NCBI GenBank assembly: GCA_003551665.1
Contig: PUNE01000013.1
Coordinates: forward strand, 62,001-126,000
DNA length: 64,000 nt
DNA from: Halobacteroidaceae bacterium
Lineage (GTDB): Bacteria; Bacillota; Halanaerobiia; B1SED10-174
Direction: 5' to 3'
Shown piece after piece: positions 63,101-64,000 of the stretch. Position 1 is the stretch's first letter; every line of letters starts with the position of its first letter. Made by a program: the position numbers and the translations under genes. The notes under the pieces were generated by a model. It was not told where the DNA came from, ran no database searches, and saw only the letters and a program-made list of their open reading frames with translations.

Positions 63101-63952
63101 TTACCTGGGTGTCAGGACTATACCAATTGCCCCGGGGCCGGTATGGGTCCCAACAACTGGTCCCAGTTGCTCAATTTCAATATTCTGGGGCCCAAATTTC
63201 TCTTCAATAAGGTCCTTCAGGCTCTCCGCCTCTTCTTCTGCTGCCGCGTGCAGAATGGCCTGAAAACAATTGGGACCGTGCTGTTCAATAAATTCCCCAT
63301 ATAGCTCAGCAAGCCTCTGATAAACTTTTTTTTGCCCCCTGATTTTTTCAAGGGGAGCAACATAACCTTCCTGGTCTACTGTTAAAATTGGTTTTATATT
63401 CAGGAGGGTTCCCAGAAGTGCCTGGGCCTTGCCAATACGGCCTCCTTTTTCTAAAAATTCCAGGGTTTTAACCGAAAAATATATCCTCTGATTTTGTTGG
63501 GCTTTTTCCAGTCGCTTCAAAATTTCTTCCTTGGAGGAACCTTTTCGGGCTTCTTCTGCAGCCATTCTTACCTGAAAAGCAAGGGAAATGGTAACGGTTT
63601 TGGAGTTGACAGGAATAATATCAATATTGGAAAACTCCTGGGCAGCCAGAACGGCAGCCTGATAGGTCCCACTTAGTTTGTCAGAAATGTGGATGGAAAT
63701 AATTTTATCATAACTGGCAGCAAGCTCTTTATAGATTTCCACAACCCCTCCCACTGAAACCTGGGAGGTCGTAGGAAGCCGATCAGTTGCTCTAAGCTTT
63801 TTGTAAAATTCTTCGGGGAAGATTTCAATACCATCCAGAAAGCTCTGGTCACCAAAATTTACACTGAGCGGGGCTACTTTGATGTCCAGTTCTTCAGCTT
63901 TCTCCCTGCTCATATCAGCAGTGCTGTCGGTTACAATTGCTATTTTGCCCAA
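63101..63952 (-). CDS. DegV family fatty-acid-binding protein
   Basis: About 283 residues. The TTG at 63952 with GGAGGTG upstream is chosen over the track TTG at 63976. It has KIAIVTDSTADMS, RLPTTSQVSVGG, ISIHISDKLSGTYQ, LEFLEKGGRIG and a final HTGPGAIGIV. Members (FakB type) hold a fatty acid for phosphorylation by FakA, which would feed PlsX/PlsY. No fakA is seen in the window. The gene is monocistronic with a strong terminator. Confidence 0.9.
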   Translation of the reverse strand: MGKIAIVTDSTADMSREKAEELDIKVAPLSVNFGDQSFLDGIEIFPEEFYKKLRATDRLPTTSQVSVGGVVEIYKELAASYDKIISIHISDKLSGTYQAAVLAAQEFSNIDIIPVNSKTVTISLAFQVRMAAEEARKGSSKEEILKRLEKAQQNQRIYFSVKTLEFLEKGGRIGKAQALLGTLLNIKPILTVDQEGYVAPLEKIRGQKKVYQRLAELYGEFIEQHGPNCFQAILHAAAEEEAESLKDLIEEKFGPQNIEIEQLGPVVGTHTGPGAIGIVLTPR

Positions 63953-64000
63953 TCGGTTCACCTCCAAATTATTCAACCGAAATAATCAGGTAATACAGGG

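Overview
This window reads as chromosomal, housekeeping-dense DNA from a bacterium of the Bacillota (Firmicutes) line. The gene orders support this: cmk-plsC-ispH/rpsA fusion, DUF512-der-gpsA, DUF177-rpmF-plsX-fabHDG-acpP-rnc, pta-ackA, and tmcAL/coaD/rsmD/recG/degV. So do the tandem glycine riboswitch and the strong AGGAGG ribosome sites, many followed by TTG or GTG starts. One gene (41195-42208) encodes a signal-peptide-bearing beta-barrel protein of the PorV/TraF-like type ending in Phe. This suggests a diderm Firmicute, for example a Halanaerobiales-like lineage. Species assignment is not possible from sequence reading alone. I found no rRNA, tRNA, CRISPR array, insertion sequence or prophage.

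Layout. 1-4.3 kb: the end of a PolX DNA polymerase, then a HAD phosphatase, an MFS and a MATE transporter on the minus strand. 4.4-10.3 kb: a histone-deacetylase-like amidohydrolase with a zinc-ribbon tail, a YtcJ-type amidohydrolase, and three tandem overlapping M42 aminopeptidases. 10.5-11.1 kb: a frameshifted exported protein. 11.3-13.7 kb: a MocR/PdxR regulator divergent from pdxS, with a repeat-rich operator and no pdxT beside it. 13.8-18.0 kb: a DUF362 ferredoxin protein, an M23/LysM endopeptidase and a TPR-SpoIID protein. 18.1-26.7 kb: an eight-gene glycine cleavage/lipoylation operon (gcvT-gcvH-gcvPA-gcvPB, two radical SAM proteins, lipM-like, lpdA) under a good promoter and a tandem glycine riboswitch.

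26.7-37.6 kb: nth, a membrane-anchored repeat protein, a Lon-like protease, mnmH (selenouridine in tRNA), a pair of M16 proteins, a UPF0182 membrane protein and a degenerate RadC-like zinc-ribbon protein. 37.7-42.7 kb: mtaD, an isolated c-di-GMP-I riboswitch with its own promoter and two terminators but no gene after it, pgsA, a fourth M42 peptidase, the outer-membrane-type protein and HU. 43.0-51.5 kb: gpsA, der, DUF512, an IspH-S1 fusion with a long Glu-rich linker, plsC, cmk and rnc. 51.5-58.5 kb: the fatty-acid/phospholipid block, rpmF, DUF177, ackA and pta. 58.6-64 kb: tmcAL, coaD, rsmD, recG and degV.

How the genes work together. The most coherent system is the glycine operon. GcvT/H/PA/PB and Lpd oxidise glycine. 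The LipM-like protein can place octanoate on GcvH from acyl-ACP. The two radical SAM proteins are best explained as the two-subunit LipS1/LipS2-type lipoyl synthase that replaces LipA. Glycine sensed by the leader RNA would then switch on both the enzyme and the making of its cofactor. The other item that stands out is the orphan c-di-GMP aptamer at 39.2 kb, which behaves like a stand-alone small RNA.
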